Positions 42,339-50,262 of a stretch of DNA of 64,000 bases are shown one piece after another. The DNA lies in assembly GCA_964484185.1 (NCBI GenBank), contig CAZAEQ010000013.1:34948-98947 (forward strand). The letters run 5' to 3'. This DNA is from F1-120-MAGs238 sp964484185 (GTDB lineage Bacteria > Planctomycetota > Phycisphaerae > Phycisphaerales > UBA1924). A model generated the notes under the pieces. It was not told where the DNA came from and made no database searches. It worked only from the letters and a program-made list of their open reading frames with translations. The stretch's first letter is position 1, and each line of letters starts with the position of its first letter. Position numbers and translations under genes: made by a program.

Positions 42339-43330
42339 GCTCCACCCCCAACGCCCCCCACGCGACTTTCTGTTGGCTTCACCGGATTCGCATCAATCGC
42401 ACCTTCTACCTGCGTGACCTGATCCAGCGATAGCGGCATCGCCAAAATGACGCGGCGGAGACGGACGACATCCATAAGAATCGCCATCAGTCCAACTGTG
42501 AGCAGCATCGACCCGACGGCAACCAGTGCCTGGCATATAAGCCGCAGCAACGAACCATCGATACTGGCCCCAGATGGTGGCGAAAAGATCAGCCAGATGC
42601 AGTCTCCCGCCATCGCAATACCCGCCGCGGCATACATGCTCGCAGCACTCTGACGATCCATCCGGCCACTCCGCATGAGGACCGAACGCGACTGCAGGCT
42701 CCGCCAAAGTTGAGAAAGCCCGGCGATGATCAAAATAAGCGTTGCATCTTCCGCGACTCGAAGTCCTGTTCTCGCAAGCGGCGGCGCGTAACCGGCCACC
42801 CACAGTGTCGCGTTGACAGGATCAAGCTGCCGCAGAATCTGATAATTAATGACTGCAAGGAGACCAAACCCGATCGCGGCAAGTGCGACACCGGGCGTCG
42901 CCCATTTGGAAAGTCGAGCGTGCGGGCGCAACAGCAGCAGCACCGACACCCCAGCCCCAATCCAGCCCCCAACAACGCACCAGGAAAGCGTCTCAAGGGG
43001 CGGACGCGGCGCGCTGGTTGATGCTGCGACATACTCCGTCAGTCGAATTGCCCAGGTGCAGCTGACCGCGCCAAGTGAACACAGAACCCACAGCACAAGC
43101 CCGGCATAGACCATCCGCGGCCAGCGAATGGGCTGTAGCTCCATGGCTTTGGGGTCGACCACTGAAAGCAAAGTTGCCCGGATCGCCAGGCCGCACTCTG
43201 GACAGAGCCCACGCACCGACAGCCCGCGCAGGTTGTAAGAACAGCTCAGGCATGGAAGGTTCCCGCTGAGTTCCCGCGCAAGTATCTGGGCTCGAATTGG
43301 CTGGGCAGGCTGCCCGTTTTCAGTTGCCAT
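42335..43330 (-). CDS. Membrane protein with N-terminal zinc ribbon
   Basis: About 331 residues. Close to the start is a four-Cys zinc ribbon: LPCLSCSYNLRG ... CPECGLAI, matching the motif in the YcxB-like protein at 29425-30192. Behind it lie about seven hydrophobic segments, e.g. MVYAGLVLWVLCSLGAVSC and ALVAVGSMLLTVGLMAILMD near the C-terminus. There is no recognised enzyme motif. The start is uncertain: Met at 43330, Met at 43366 or GTG at 43411 are all open; the last would touch the divergent MoxR gene. It is coupled to the metallopeptidase by a GTGA overlap. Confidence 0.7.
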   Translation of the reverse strand: MATENGQPAQPIRAQILARELSGNLPCLSCSYNLRGLSVRGLCPECGLAIRATLLSVVDPKAMELQPIRWPRMVYAGLVLWVLCSLGAVSCTWAIRLTEYVAASTSAPRPPLETLSWCVVGGWIGAGVSVLLLLRPHARLSKWATPGVALAAIGFGLLAVINYQILRQLDPVNATLWVAGYAPPLARTGLRVAEDATLILIIAGLSQLWRSLQSRSVLMRSGRMDRQSAASMYAAAGIAMAGDCIWLIFSPPSGASIDGSLLRLICQALVAVGSMLLTVGLMAILMDVVRLRRVILAMPLSLDQVTQVEGAIDANPVKPTESRVGGVGGGA

Positions 43331-43411
43331 GGGTTCTAACCCAAAGGATACGTCTGGATAGACCATGAGATTCCAACCAATGTCTCTATCCTGTTCTACA
43401 CTCTGCCCCAC

Positions 43412-44356
43412 ATGGCCCAGCCCTCAGAGCAGAATCCGGAACTCGCAGCCGTTCGCCAGGCGATCGGCAGCGTCTTCATTGGTCACCCAGAAGTCGTCGA
43501 TCGCCTGCTCTGCTGCCTGCTTGCTCGTGGTCACATCCTGATCGAGGATGTCCCGGGCGTCGGCAAGACCTTGCTTGCCACAGCACTCGCCCGAAGTATT
43601 GACTGTTCGTTCAGCCGCGTTCAACTTACTCCGGATCTGCTCCCCAGCGATATCCTCGGCGTCGGCATTTACCAGCGAGATAGCGGCGACTTTCGCTTCA
43701 AGCCAGGTCCGATTTTTGCAAATATCGTCCTGGCTGATGAGATCAACCGCACGAGCCCGCGCACGCAGGCCGCCTTGCTTGAAGCCATGAGCGATGGGTC
43801 TGTGTCGATCGATGGTGTGACACACCGCCTGCACTCACCTTTCATGCTTGTCGCGACTGACAATCCTTATGAATTCGAGGGCACATTTCCGCTCCCGGAA
43901 AACCAACTCGACCGATTCTTGATGCGCATGAGTGTGGGCTATCCCTCAGCAGAAGAAGAAGTTCGCGTGCTTGAGTTACGCCCAGCACAGACCACGCTCA
44001 AAGACCTTCGTCCGGTGATCACCAAAGACCAGGTCATCGCGCTTCAGGTCCAGACCGATCAGGTCAAGCTCGATCGCACGATTGGCAATTACATCATCGC
44101 TTTTGCTCAAGCAACACGCGTTTCGCCTGAACTCTCGCTCGGCCTGTCGCCCCGCGGCAGTCTCGCACTTGCACAAGCAGCCAGAGCAACGGCAGTCCTG
44201 AACAATCGAAACTACGTCATCCCCGAGGATGTGACCGCCAACATCATCGCCGTCTGCGCCCATCGTGTATTTGCCAAAGGTCACGGCGAAACTGACCATA
44301 CTGCGACCGCTCGAATCCTGACCGCGATTCAGAGCACCATTCCCGCGCCACTTTAA
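43412..44356 (+). CDS. MoxR family AAA+ ATPase
   Basis: 314 residues. The AAA+ signature is complete: Walker A IEDVPGVGKTLLATALARS near 45, Walker B NIVLADEINRTSPRTQAALL near 110, sensor 1 in FMLVATDNPYEFEGTFPLPE, and ENQLDRFLMRM. MoxR proteins act as chaperone-like ATPases, usually with VWA or DUF58 partners in the next genes. Here the next genes are a CDGSH protein and the convergent cysN, so the usual partners are missing. The ATG is right at the divergent zinc-ribbon gene's extreme possible start. Role is unknown. Confidence 0.92.
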   Translation: MAQPSEQNPELAAVRQAIGSVFIGHPEVVDRLLCCLLARGHILIEDVPGVGKTLLATALARSIDCSFSRVQLTPDLLPSDILGVGIYQRDSGDFRFKPGPIFANIVLADEINRTSPRTQAALLEAMSDGSVSIDGVTHRLHSPFMLVATDNPYEFEGTFPLPENQLDRFLMRMSVGYPSAEEEVRVLELRPAQTTLKDLRPVITKDQVIALQVQTDQVKLDRTIGNYIIAFAQATRVSPELSLGLSPRGSLALAQAARATAVLNNRNYVIPEDVTANIIAVCAHRVFAKGHGETDHTATARILTAIQSTIPAPL

Positions 44357-44374
44357 ACTGGACACACCCCACTC

Positions 44375-44650
44375 ATGCCACGCATCGTCCACTTCACCGC
44401 AACCAGTCCCGTCAAATTTGATCCAAATCCGCCTGTGCCGGGCGTTGAACCGTTGCCCGGGATAATTCCGTGGCCCAAGGACGAAAACGGCAGATACAAG
44501 ATTCTTTCAATCTGCGCCTGTGGACTTTCTAAGAAGTTCCCGATCTGTGATGGAACGCATAAGGGGTGCAAGACCGAAGAACCTGATCACGTCTACACCT
44601 ATGACCCAGCTACTGGCAGCGTTGTTTCCAAGACACCTTCGAACTCGTGA
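44375..44650 (+). CDS. CDGSH iron-sulfur domain protein
   Basis: 91 residues. The motif CACGLSKKFPICDGTH matches C-x-C-x2-(S/T)-x3-P-x-C-D-G-(S/T)-H, the site of a 2Fe-2S cluster held by three Cys and one His. The surrounding Pro-rich N-terminus (RIVHFTATSPVKFDPNPPVP) is typical of small bacterial CDGSH proteins. These clusters take part in electron or cluster transfer. It starts 18 bases after the MoxR gene and is convergent with cysN with only three bases between stops. No partner is obvious. Fold certain, function open. Confidence 0.88.
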   Translation: MPRIVHFTATSPVKFDPNPPVPGVEPLPGIIPWPKDENGRYKILSICACGLSKKFPICDGTHKGCKTEEPDHVYTYDPATGSVVSKTPSNS

Positions 44651-44653
44651 CGC

Positions 44654-45967
44654 TTAGAAAATCATTCCCGCCGCCACCGTGTTGTTCGTCGCTTCATCAA
44701 TCACCACAAAACACCCAGTTCCGCGGCACTCCGAATACCGATCAAATGCAATCGTCGATGCCAATCGCACTCGCACCACGCCGATTTCGTTGAGCCCCAG
44801 CGTAGTTGCGCCGGTTTCATCCTGAAGTGTGTGCAGATTGAGACGATTTTTCACCGGTCCCAGAATCGCGCGAATCGTCCGCGTCCCGTGCTTCACAAGA
44901 TACTTCCGAGCAGGAAGCAATCCCTGTTCACTCATCCAGATCAGTTCCGCATCAAATTCGCGACTGACGGTGGGCTCTTCACCGATCTTGACGAGCATGT
45001 CGCCGCGCGACACATCGACATCGTCGACAAGTTCAATGGCCGCAGATCGACCCGCGCCGATCGCGGTGAATTCGCGATCGCCCAGGTGAATCCGCTTGAT
45101 ACGCGATCGCTGCCCCGCCGGCAGCGCCACCACTTCATCGCCGATGCTCAATGTTCCCGCCGCCAGCTGGCCCGCGTATCCGCGATAGTCATGCAGCCCC
45201 GCGACATCTGAATGCGGCCGATTCACGCACTGCACATTAAACCGCGCCTTGGTAAATTCAATCAGGCGTGCGGGCACCTGTTCGAGATACTCAAGCAACG
45301 ATGGCCCTGCGTACCACTTTGCAGCATCAGACTTGGTCACGATGTTGTCGCCCTGCAGCGCTGAGACTGGAATGAACGTGATGCGGGCTTTTTCGAACAC
45401 GCTGCTTTGCGCAAGAAACGTCGCGAAGTCCTTTGAAATCGCGTCGAACGTTGACTGGCTCCAGTCAACCAGATCCATCTTGTTGATCGCAACCACAAGA
45501 TGCCTGATCCCCAGCATCGCCGCGATATATGCGTGACGCCGGGTTTGTTCGAGCACGCCTTGCCGCGCATCAATCAGGATGATCGCAAGGTCCGCCGTGC
45601 TCGCGCCCGTGGCCATGTTGCGGGTGTATTGAACGTGTCCTGGAGTATCAGCAAGAATGAACTTCCGCCGCGGCGTGGAGAAATATCGATACGCGACATC
45701 GATCGTGATTCCCTGCTCGCGTTCCGATCGCAGACCGTCGGTGAGAAGCGCGAGATCTACTCGGGCATCGCCGCGTTTCATGCTGGTTCGATGCACCGCT
45801 TCCCATTGGTCCTGATAGATTCCCTTTGAGTCGTACAGAAGACGCCCGATCAGTGTCGACTTGCCATCATCCACAGAGCCGCACGTGATCAATCGCAGCA
45901 GATCGCCTGTGCCGCTTGGCGACACGTTTACTTCGACCGCGCCAGAATTTCCCTTGACCAGCGGCAC
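44654..45967 (-). CDS. cysN: Sulfate adenylyltransferase subunit 1
   Basis: GTPase subunit of ATP sulfurylase (437 residues), which couples GTP hydrolysis to adenylyl sulfate formation by CysD. EF-Tu-like GTPase motifs: GSVDDGKSTLIGRLLYDSKG near 32, DTPGHVQYTRN near 117, and INKMDLVDW near 170. Two beta-barrel domains follow. GTG start overlaps the cysD stop by one base (TAGTG). There is no APS kinase domain fused at the C-terminus. The pair starts sulfate assimilation; the APS kinase or reductase is not in the window. Confidence 0.95.
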   Translation of the reverse strand: MPLVKGNSGAVEVNVSPSGTGDLLRLITCGSVDDGKSTLIGRLLYDSKGIYQDQWEAVHRTSMKRGDARVDLALLTDGLRSEREQGITIDVAYRYFSTPRRKFILADTPGHVQYTRNMATGASTADLAIILIDARQGVLEQTRRHAYIAAMLGIRHLVVAINKMDLVDWSQSTFDAISKDFATFLAQSSVFEKARITFIPVSALQGDNIVTKSDAAKWYAGPSLLEYLEQVPARLIEFTKARFNVQCVNRPHSDVAGLHDYRGYAGQLAAGTLSIGDEVVALPAGQRSRIKRIHLGDREFTAIGAGRSAAIELVDDVDVSRGDMLVKIGEEPTVSREFDAELIWMSEQGLLPARKYLVKHGTRTIRAILGPVKNRLNLHTLQDETGATTLGLNEIGVVRVRLASTIAFDRYSECRGTGCFVVIDEATNNTVAAGMIF

Positions 45968-46878
45968 TAGAAATACCCTTCTTTCTTGCGGTCTTCCATC
46001 GCTGCTTCGCTGAACGTGTCATCGAGCCGTGCACCGCGTTCGCTGGTGCGGGCCGCGCCGATCTCATCGATAATGTCCTGAATGGTTGCCGCGGGAGACT
46101 CGACGCCGGCAGTGCAGGTCATGTCGCCAACAGTGCGAAACCGCACGATTTTCTTGACCGCAACTTCGCCAGTACGGAGCGGAAAGAAACTGGAGATGGG
46201 ACAAATTTGTCCAGCGCGAATGACGATCTCCCGCTCATGCGAGAAATAGATGCTGGGCATTTCGATCTTCTCTTGCGCGATGTACTGCCAGACATCGAGT
46301 TCGGTCCAGTTGCTTAAGGGGAACACGCGGATGTGCTCGCCGCCAGTGGATGCATCGGTCGCGCGCTTGATGCGGGCGTTGTAAATATTCCAGAGTTCCG
46401 GCCGCTGATTGCGTGGGTCCCACTGGCCGAAATCATCGCGGAAGGAAAAGATGCGTTCCTTGGCGCGTGCCTTTTCTTCATCACGACGCGCGCCGCCGAA
46501 GAGCGCATCGAGCTTCAGTTCCGCGATCGCATCGAGCAGCGTTGGAATCTGAGCACGATTGCGGCTGGGCATCGGACCTGGATCCTCGGTCGCCTTGCCA
46601 GCGGCAATCGCATCTTCTACATGCCACACGATCAACTTTTCACCGATCCGCTTCGCGAGCGCATCGCGGAAATCGATTGCTTCAGGGAAATTGTGTCCGG
46701 TATCGATGTGGAGCAGCGGGAAGGGCAACTTGGCGGGCCCAAATGCCTTGAGCGCCAGGTGCACCATGACGATCGAGTCTTTGCCGCCGGAAAACAGCAA
46801 CGCCGGTCGCTCAAATTCCGCGGCGACTTCACGCATGATGTGAATCGACTCGGCCTCAAGGACTTCGAGGTGGGTCAT
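45967..46878 (-). CDS. cysD: Sulfate adenylyltransferase subunit 2
   Basis: Catalytic subunit of ATP sulfurylase, 303 residues. The PP-loop is ALLFSGGKDSIVMVHLALKA near 28; later blocks are HIDTGHNFPEAIDFRD and FGGARRDEEKARAKERIFSF. The end KEGYF is the standard CysD terminus. The ATG at 46878 gives the usual N-terminus (MTHLEVLEAESIHIMREVAA); the frame extends further upstream but without family features. Upstream is the divergent surface protein gene with about 160 bases between, where the promoters of both should lie. Confidence 0.95.
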   Translation of the reverse strand: MTHLEVLEAESIHIMREVAAEFERPALLFSGGKDSIVMVHLALKAFGPAKLPFPLLHIDTGHNFPEAIDFRDALAKRIGEKLIVWHVEDAIAAGKATEDPGPMPSRNRAQIPTLLDAIAELKLDALFGGARRDEEKARAKERIFSFRDDFGQWDPRNQRPELWNIYNARIKRATDASTGGEHIRVFPLSNWTELDVWQYIAQEKIEMPSIYFSHEREIVIRAGQICPISSFFPLRTGEVAVKKIVRFRTVGDMTCTAGVESPAATIQDIIDEIGAARTSERGARLDDTFSEAAMEDRKKEGYF

Positions 46879-47036
46879 CGCTGAAGGTTGTGTGCACGCA
46901 GCATTCAATGTGAAGAGACTCCCTGGGCTGGACAATCGGCATACGAGATCTTCCAAGGTACAGGATAGACGCGGGGGTTGACGCCCGGTGTACACTTTAC
47001 ATGATCGTAGAGTACATATTCGTAAGGGTTGATCCC

Positions 47037-48944
47037 ATGAAATTGCCGATCCTTCTCATACTCACCGTCGCCACTGCCGCTCAAGCCCAGCAGAGTGCTC
47101 ATTTTCTATGGCAAGTCTCCAACGACGGCATTCACTGGTCGAGTGCAACGTGGCCAACGATAGATCACACCCTCCATGTAAGATTGGTCGCGTCCTGGAG
47201 TTCGATCCCAGGCGGTCTGGGAATAGCGAGCAGCGAGTTTGATGGCACACTATTGGGCAACGCAGTTTCCGTAACCAACATTACAAGGCCTTTCCCGTTT
47301 GACTCCCTTGCTCAGAATCTTGTTGCTACTCCAGTTGCAAGCGGGACGAAAATCGATGACATCGCTGATGTGATGCCACCTGGGGCTGGCTCCTCTTGGG
47401 TGAAACCTGTGCAGGCTGCGCCTGCGAACAATGCTGCTTTTAGTCGTGCGAATCCCGCCGTCATCTTCTCATATTCGATACCTGCCGCCACAAATCCGCC
47501 GCAAGCCAGCATAGGGATGGTGCTCAATGGTGTAACTGGTCGCGCGCTGAAGGTGTACAACAGTCTGAATGGCTCCGTTTCGTCTGTCGACGATTCCGTC
47601 AGCACGGTTACATCGGCCAGTTTGTTCGCTGCGACCGGTGGCTGCACCTTCCTGAATCATCCCGTCACTCAAACTCGCATTGCCGGAGACTTATTCGTCC
47701 TGGCCGCGCCCTATGGGAGCGCCAATGCCAGCTACCAGTGGACGCGCAACGGAGCTGACCTGTCAGACGACCAGCACCTCTCTGGTTCGCAGACCGCGTT
47801 CCTGCGGTTTTCCAGTGTTCGTGTTGCAGATGCTGGTGCCTACGAATGCAGAGTTTTAGCTTGCGGTGGCCGCACCAGCAATTCTGCGATCCTCACCGTT
47901 CTACCATGTCCGCCCACATGGAAACAACTCAGCGCCGGCAACTTTGGTAGTCGCGCCCATCACGTACAGGCGTCAACCTCGGACGGTAAAACGCTGCTTT
48001 TCGGCGGCGAGAACAACGGCGTGTCGTTGAGCGACACCTGGGTCCTTACCGACAACCTCTGGGTTCAGCACGCAGTTTCAGGGCCTTCGCCCAGAGTCGA
48101 TGCAGCAATGTGCGCTCTCCCCAACAACCAGATTCTCCTTTTTGGAGGCACCGGAGCGCTGTACCAACCAAACCTTGCCTTAAACGACACGTGGCTTTGG
48201 ACAGGTTCAGTGTGGCAACAACTTGGAGGCACTCGGCCGCCGGCCCGATTTGGACATGCCATGACGTTTGACACTGTCCGTAACCGCGTTGTGCTCGCCG
48301 GGGGTACACGGTTCGACGCCCTAATCGCCCGTGACACATGGGAGTGGGACGGCACATCGTGGTCACAGCGAGGTGCCCAGATTACTGACGCATTTGGCTT
48401 CGGCCTCGCAATGGCCTTTGATCCCGCACGAGGCAAAACCGTTATGGTCGGTGGCGCTACACCAAGTATCACCAAGGAATGGAATGGTAGTTCGTGGAAC
48501 TTTGAAAGCTGGATCGGGCCAATCCCCCTTGTCTTCGGCAGGGCCGTCTATTTCCCTCGACTTGGCGGTGTCGCGTTCATCGGCGGCGACAACTTTGATC
48601 TCACGGTGAATCAGACCTCCATCTGGAACGGCGTCGAATGGAATGACGATCAGGTCCAGGGAGACCTTCCCGCCCGCGCTGCGCACGCCGCAAGTTACGA
48701 CCCATTCAATCGCCGAATTGTCTTCACCGGCGGCGAGAATGGTTCGGAGTTTGCGGACACTTGGGTCCTTTCAGAATTTGCACTGGCGGACTTCAACCGC
48801 GATGGAGTGGTAGATTTCTTTGACTACCTGGATTTTGTGAACGACCTCGCTGCCTTGAATCCTGCTGCTGATTTCAATGGTGACGGAGTGGTCAATCTCT
48901 TCGACTACCTTGATTTTGTTGACGCATTTGGGAGCGGCTGTTGA
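47037..48944 (+). CDS. Large secreted Kelch-like/Ig-like protein with GC-type dockerin tail
   Basis: 635 residues from the ATG at 47037. Signal peptide MKLPILLILTVATAAQA. Residues about 20-205 are a domain of unknown type. About 215-295 is an Ig-like domain (ASYQWTRNGADLSDDQHLSG; DAGAYECRVLACGG). From 300 to 560 runs a Kelch-like propeller with repeated GGT, GGE motifs (LFGGENNGVSLSDTWVLTDN; LFGGTGALYQPNLALNDTWL). The C-terminus has the two DFNRDGVVDFFDYLDFV-type repeats and ends FGSGC. Ig plus Kelch suggests a surface adhesin or glycan-binding scaffold. The upstream frame includes 12 more residues that were dropped. Confidence 0.85.
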   Translation: MKLPILLILTVATAAQAQQSAHFLWQVSNDGIHWSSATWPTIDHTLHVRLVASWSSIPGGLGIASSEFDGTLLGNAVSVTNITRPFPFDSLAQNLVATPVASGTKIDDIADVMPPGAGSSWVKPVQAAPANNAAFSRANPAVIFSYSIPAATNPPQASIGMVLNGVTGRALKVYNSLNGSVSSVDDSVSTVTSASLFAATGGCTFLNHPVTQTRIAGDLFVLAAPYGSANASYQWTRNGADLSDDQHLSGSQTAFLRFSSVRVADAGAYECRVLACGGRTSNSAILTVLPCPPTWKQLSAGNFGSRAHHVQASTSDGKTLLFGGENNGVSLSDTWVLTDNLWVQHAVSGPSPRVDAAMCALPNNQILLFGGTGALYQPNLALNDTWLWTGSVWQQLGGTRPPARFGHAMTFDTVRNRVVLAGGTRFDALIARDTWEWDGTSWSQRGAQITDAFGFGLAMAFDPARGKTVMVGGATPSITKEWNGSSWNFESWIGPIPLVFGRAVYFPRLGGVAFIGGDNFDLTVNQTSIWNGVEWNDDQVQGDLPARAAHAASYDPFNRRIVFTGGENGSEFADTWVLSEFALADFNRDGVVDFFDYLDFVNDLAALNPAADFNGDGVVNLFDYLDFVDAFGSGC

Positions 48945-49172
48945 GGAAATCTCGTGTGAATCTGCAATCGGATTGCCGCGACCTCTCATTGCATGCTCAC
49001 CCGTATCCAGCCGACTATGCCGCCGGTGCCTGCTCAGAGTTTTGCATATCCAACTGCGAATGCGTGAGCAACATCAGCCTTTCGCGTTCTAACACTGGCG
49101 GGTATTAGGTAATCTCCATACTCGCAGTTGAAATACGTGGTGAACATCGTGCCGTGGTGGAAAGGACTTGCC

Positions 49173-49985
49173 ATGAAACTGTTCACGCTTCAAACTGCCT
49201 CCCTTCCCGTTTCCATTCGACGTTCCACTCATCTGCTTGGAGTTGCAGCCCTGCTTGCAATTTCAGGCATCTCCGCCTCGACCGCTCGCGCGAACCCCAT
49301 CTTGATCCAAGTCGGAAGCTGGGCCGCGGAAGCCGCAGTTGGCTATGGAGTTCAAGCAGGTCTGAACGCCCTTACAAACGGAAACAACTCCGGCGGACGA
49401 ACCTATTACAGCTACCAGGAAACCAACCAATGGTTCTCGCTCGACTTCCACGGTGGCTTTGATGGAGACCTCTCAAACGTGGTCATCAGTTGGGACAGTC
49501 TCTGGAAAGGGCAAGTCACCGTCAACGCCTCTGACTTCTGGGGTCCATTCTCGTATCAGGCCGTAGACAGCATCACCTTCAGCGGCAACGCTCTTCACAA
49601 ACCCGTCATCCACGATCACACGACCAATGGAACAACTGTCAACTACGCATGGAGCTCGCCAAGCGGCAATGAGCTGATATGGGATGAAGAGAATCTGAAC
49701 GAGTATTTCTACCCCACCGCCGCCAAAGCTGGGAGATATGGGGTTAATGGAACCGAGATTTTCTGGACCGTTCCGCTTGGCTCAGTCGCCCACGAAGACC
49801 ACTTCGACAATTACGCGCCCGGAGCACGATTTGCAATTTTCACCGATGCCCGCGGCAACGGGAATCCCGAAGATGACATCCTGAGCTGGTCGTTCCACAT
49901 TGAGGGGCGCCACAGCTCAGTTCCAACTCCTGGGGCTCTCTCCCTCTTTTCACTCAGCCTGCTCTGCTTCCGGCGCAAGCGGTGA
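49173..49985 (+). CDS. Secreted PEP-CTERM-like protein
   Basis: 270 residues from the ATG at 49173, with AAGGA nine bases ahead. N-terminal signal of about 40 residues (STHLLGVAALLAISGISAST, cleavage near ARA). The body is of unknown fold; it has aromatic-rich motifs such as NQWFSLDFHGGF and NVVISWDSLW. The tail VPTPGALSLFSLSLLCF plus a basic end is a PEP-CTERM-type sorting signal with PTP for PEP. A strong terminator follows. It is the last of four such tails in the window. Confidence 0.8.
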   Translation: MKLFTLQTASLPVSIRRSTHLLGVAALLAISGISASTARANPILIQVGSWAAEAAVGYGVQAGLNALTNGNNSGGRTYYSYQETNQWFSLDFHGGFDGDLSNVVISWDSLWKGQVTVNASDFWGPFSYQAVDSITFSGNALHKPVIHDHTTNGTTVNYAWSSPSGNELIWDEENLNEYFYPTAAKAGRYGVNGTEIFWTVPLGSVAHEDHFDNYAPGARFAIFTDARGNGNPEDDILSWSFHIEGRHSSVPTPGALSLFSLSLLCFRRKR

Positions 49986-50008
49986 GTTAAGCTGACTGTA
50001 TAAAAAGC

Positions 50009-50055
50009 AGGCGCCAACTCACAGCCCGATTGCGGTGAGTTGGTGCCTTGTTTTT
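50009..50055 (+). terminator. Rho-independent terminator
   Basis: GGCGCCAACTCAC and GTGAGTTGGTGCC pair over about 13 bp (one G-T step) around a 12-base loop, followed by TTGTTTTT. It is 24 bases past the stop of the PEP-CTERM-like gene. Confidence 0.9.
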
Positions 50056-50262
50056 CGCTCCAGACGTGCTTTACCCAGACATTGCCCTCCCGACATGGTC
50101 GCCTCGGATTATCGGCCTTTCGAGAATAATTCCTCTTAATACGCAATTCAGTGGACTGATTATCCGGCCCGCCAGTTATACTCCCTCCTCGAAGGGGTAT
50201 TGCTGAGCGTGGTGGATCGCGTGCTTCTCACGCGCGGTCGACGCTCTCCTTACGGAGTGTCT

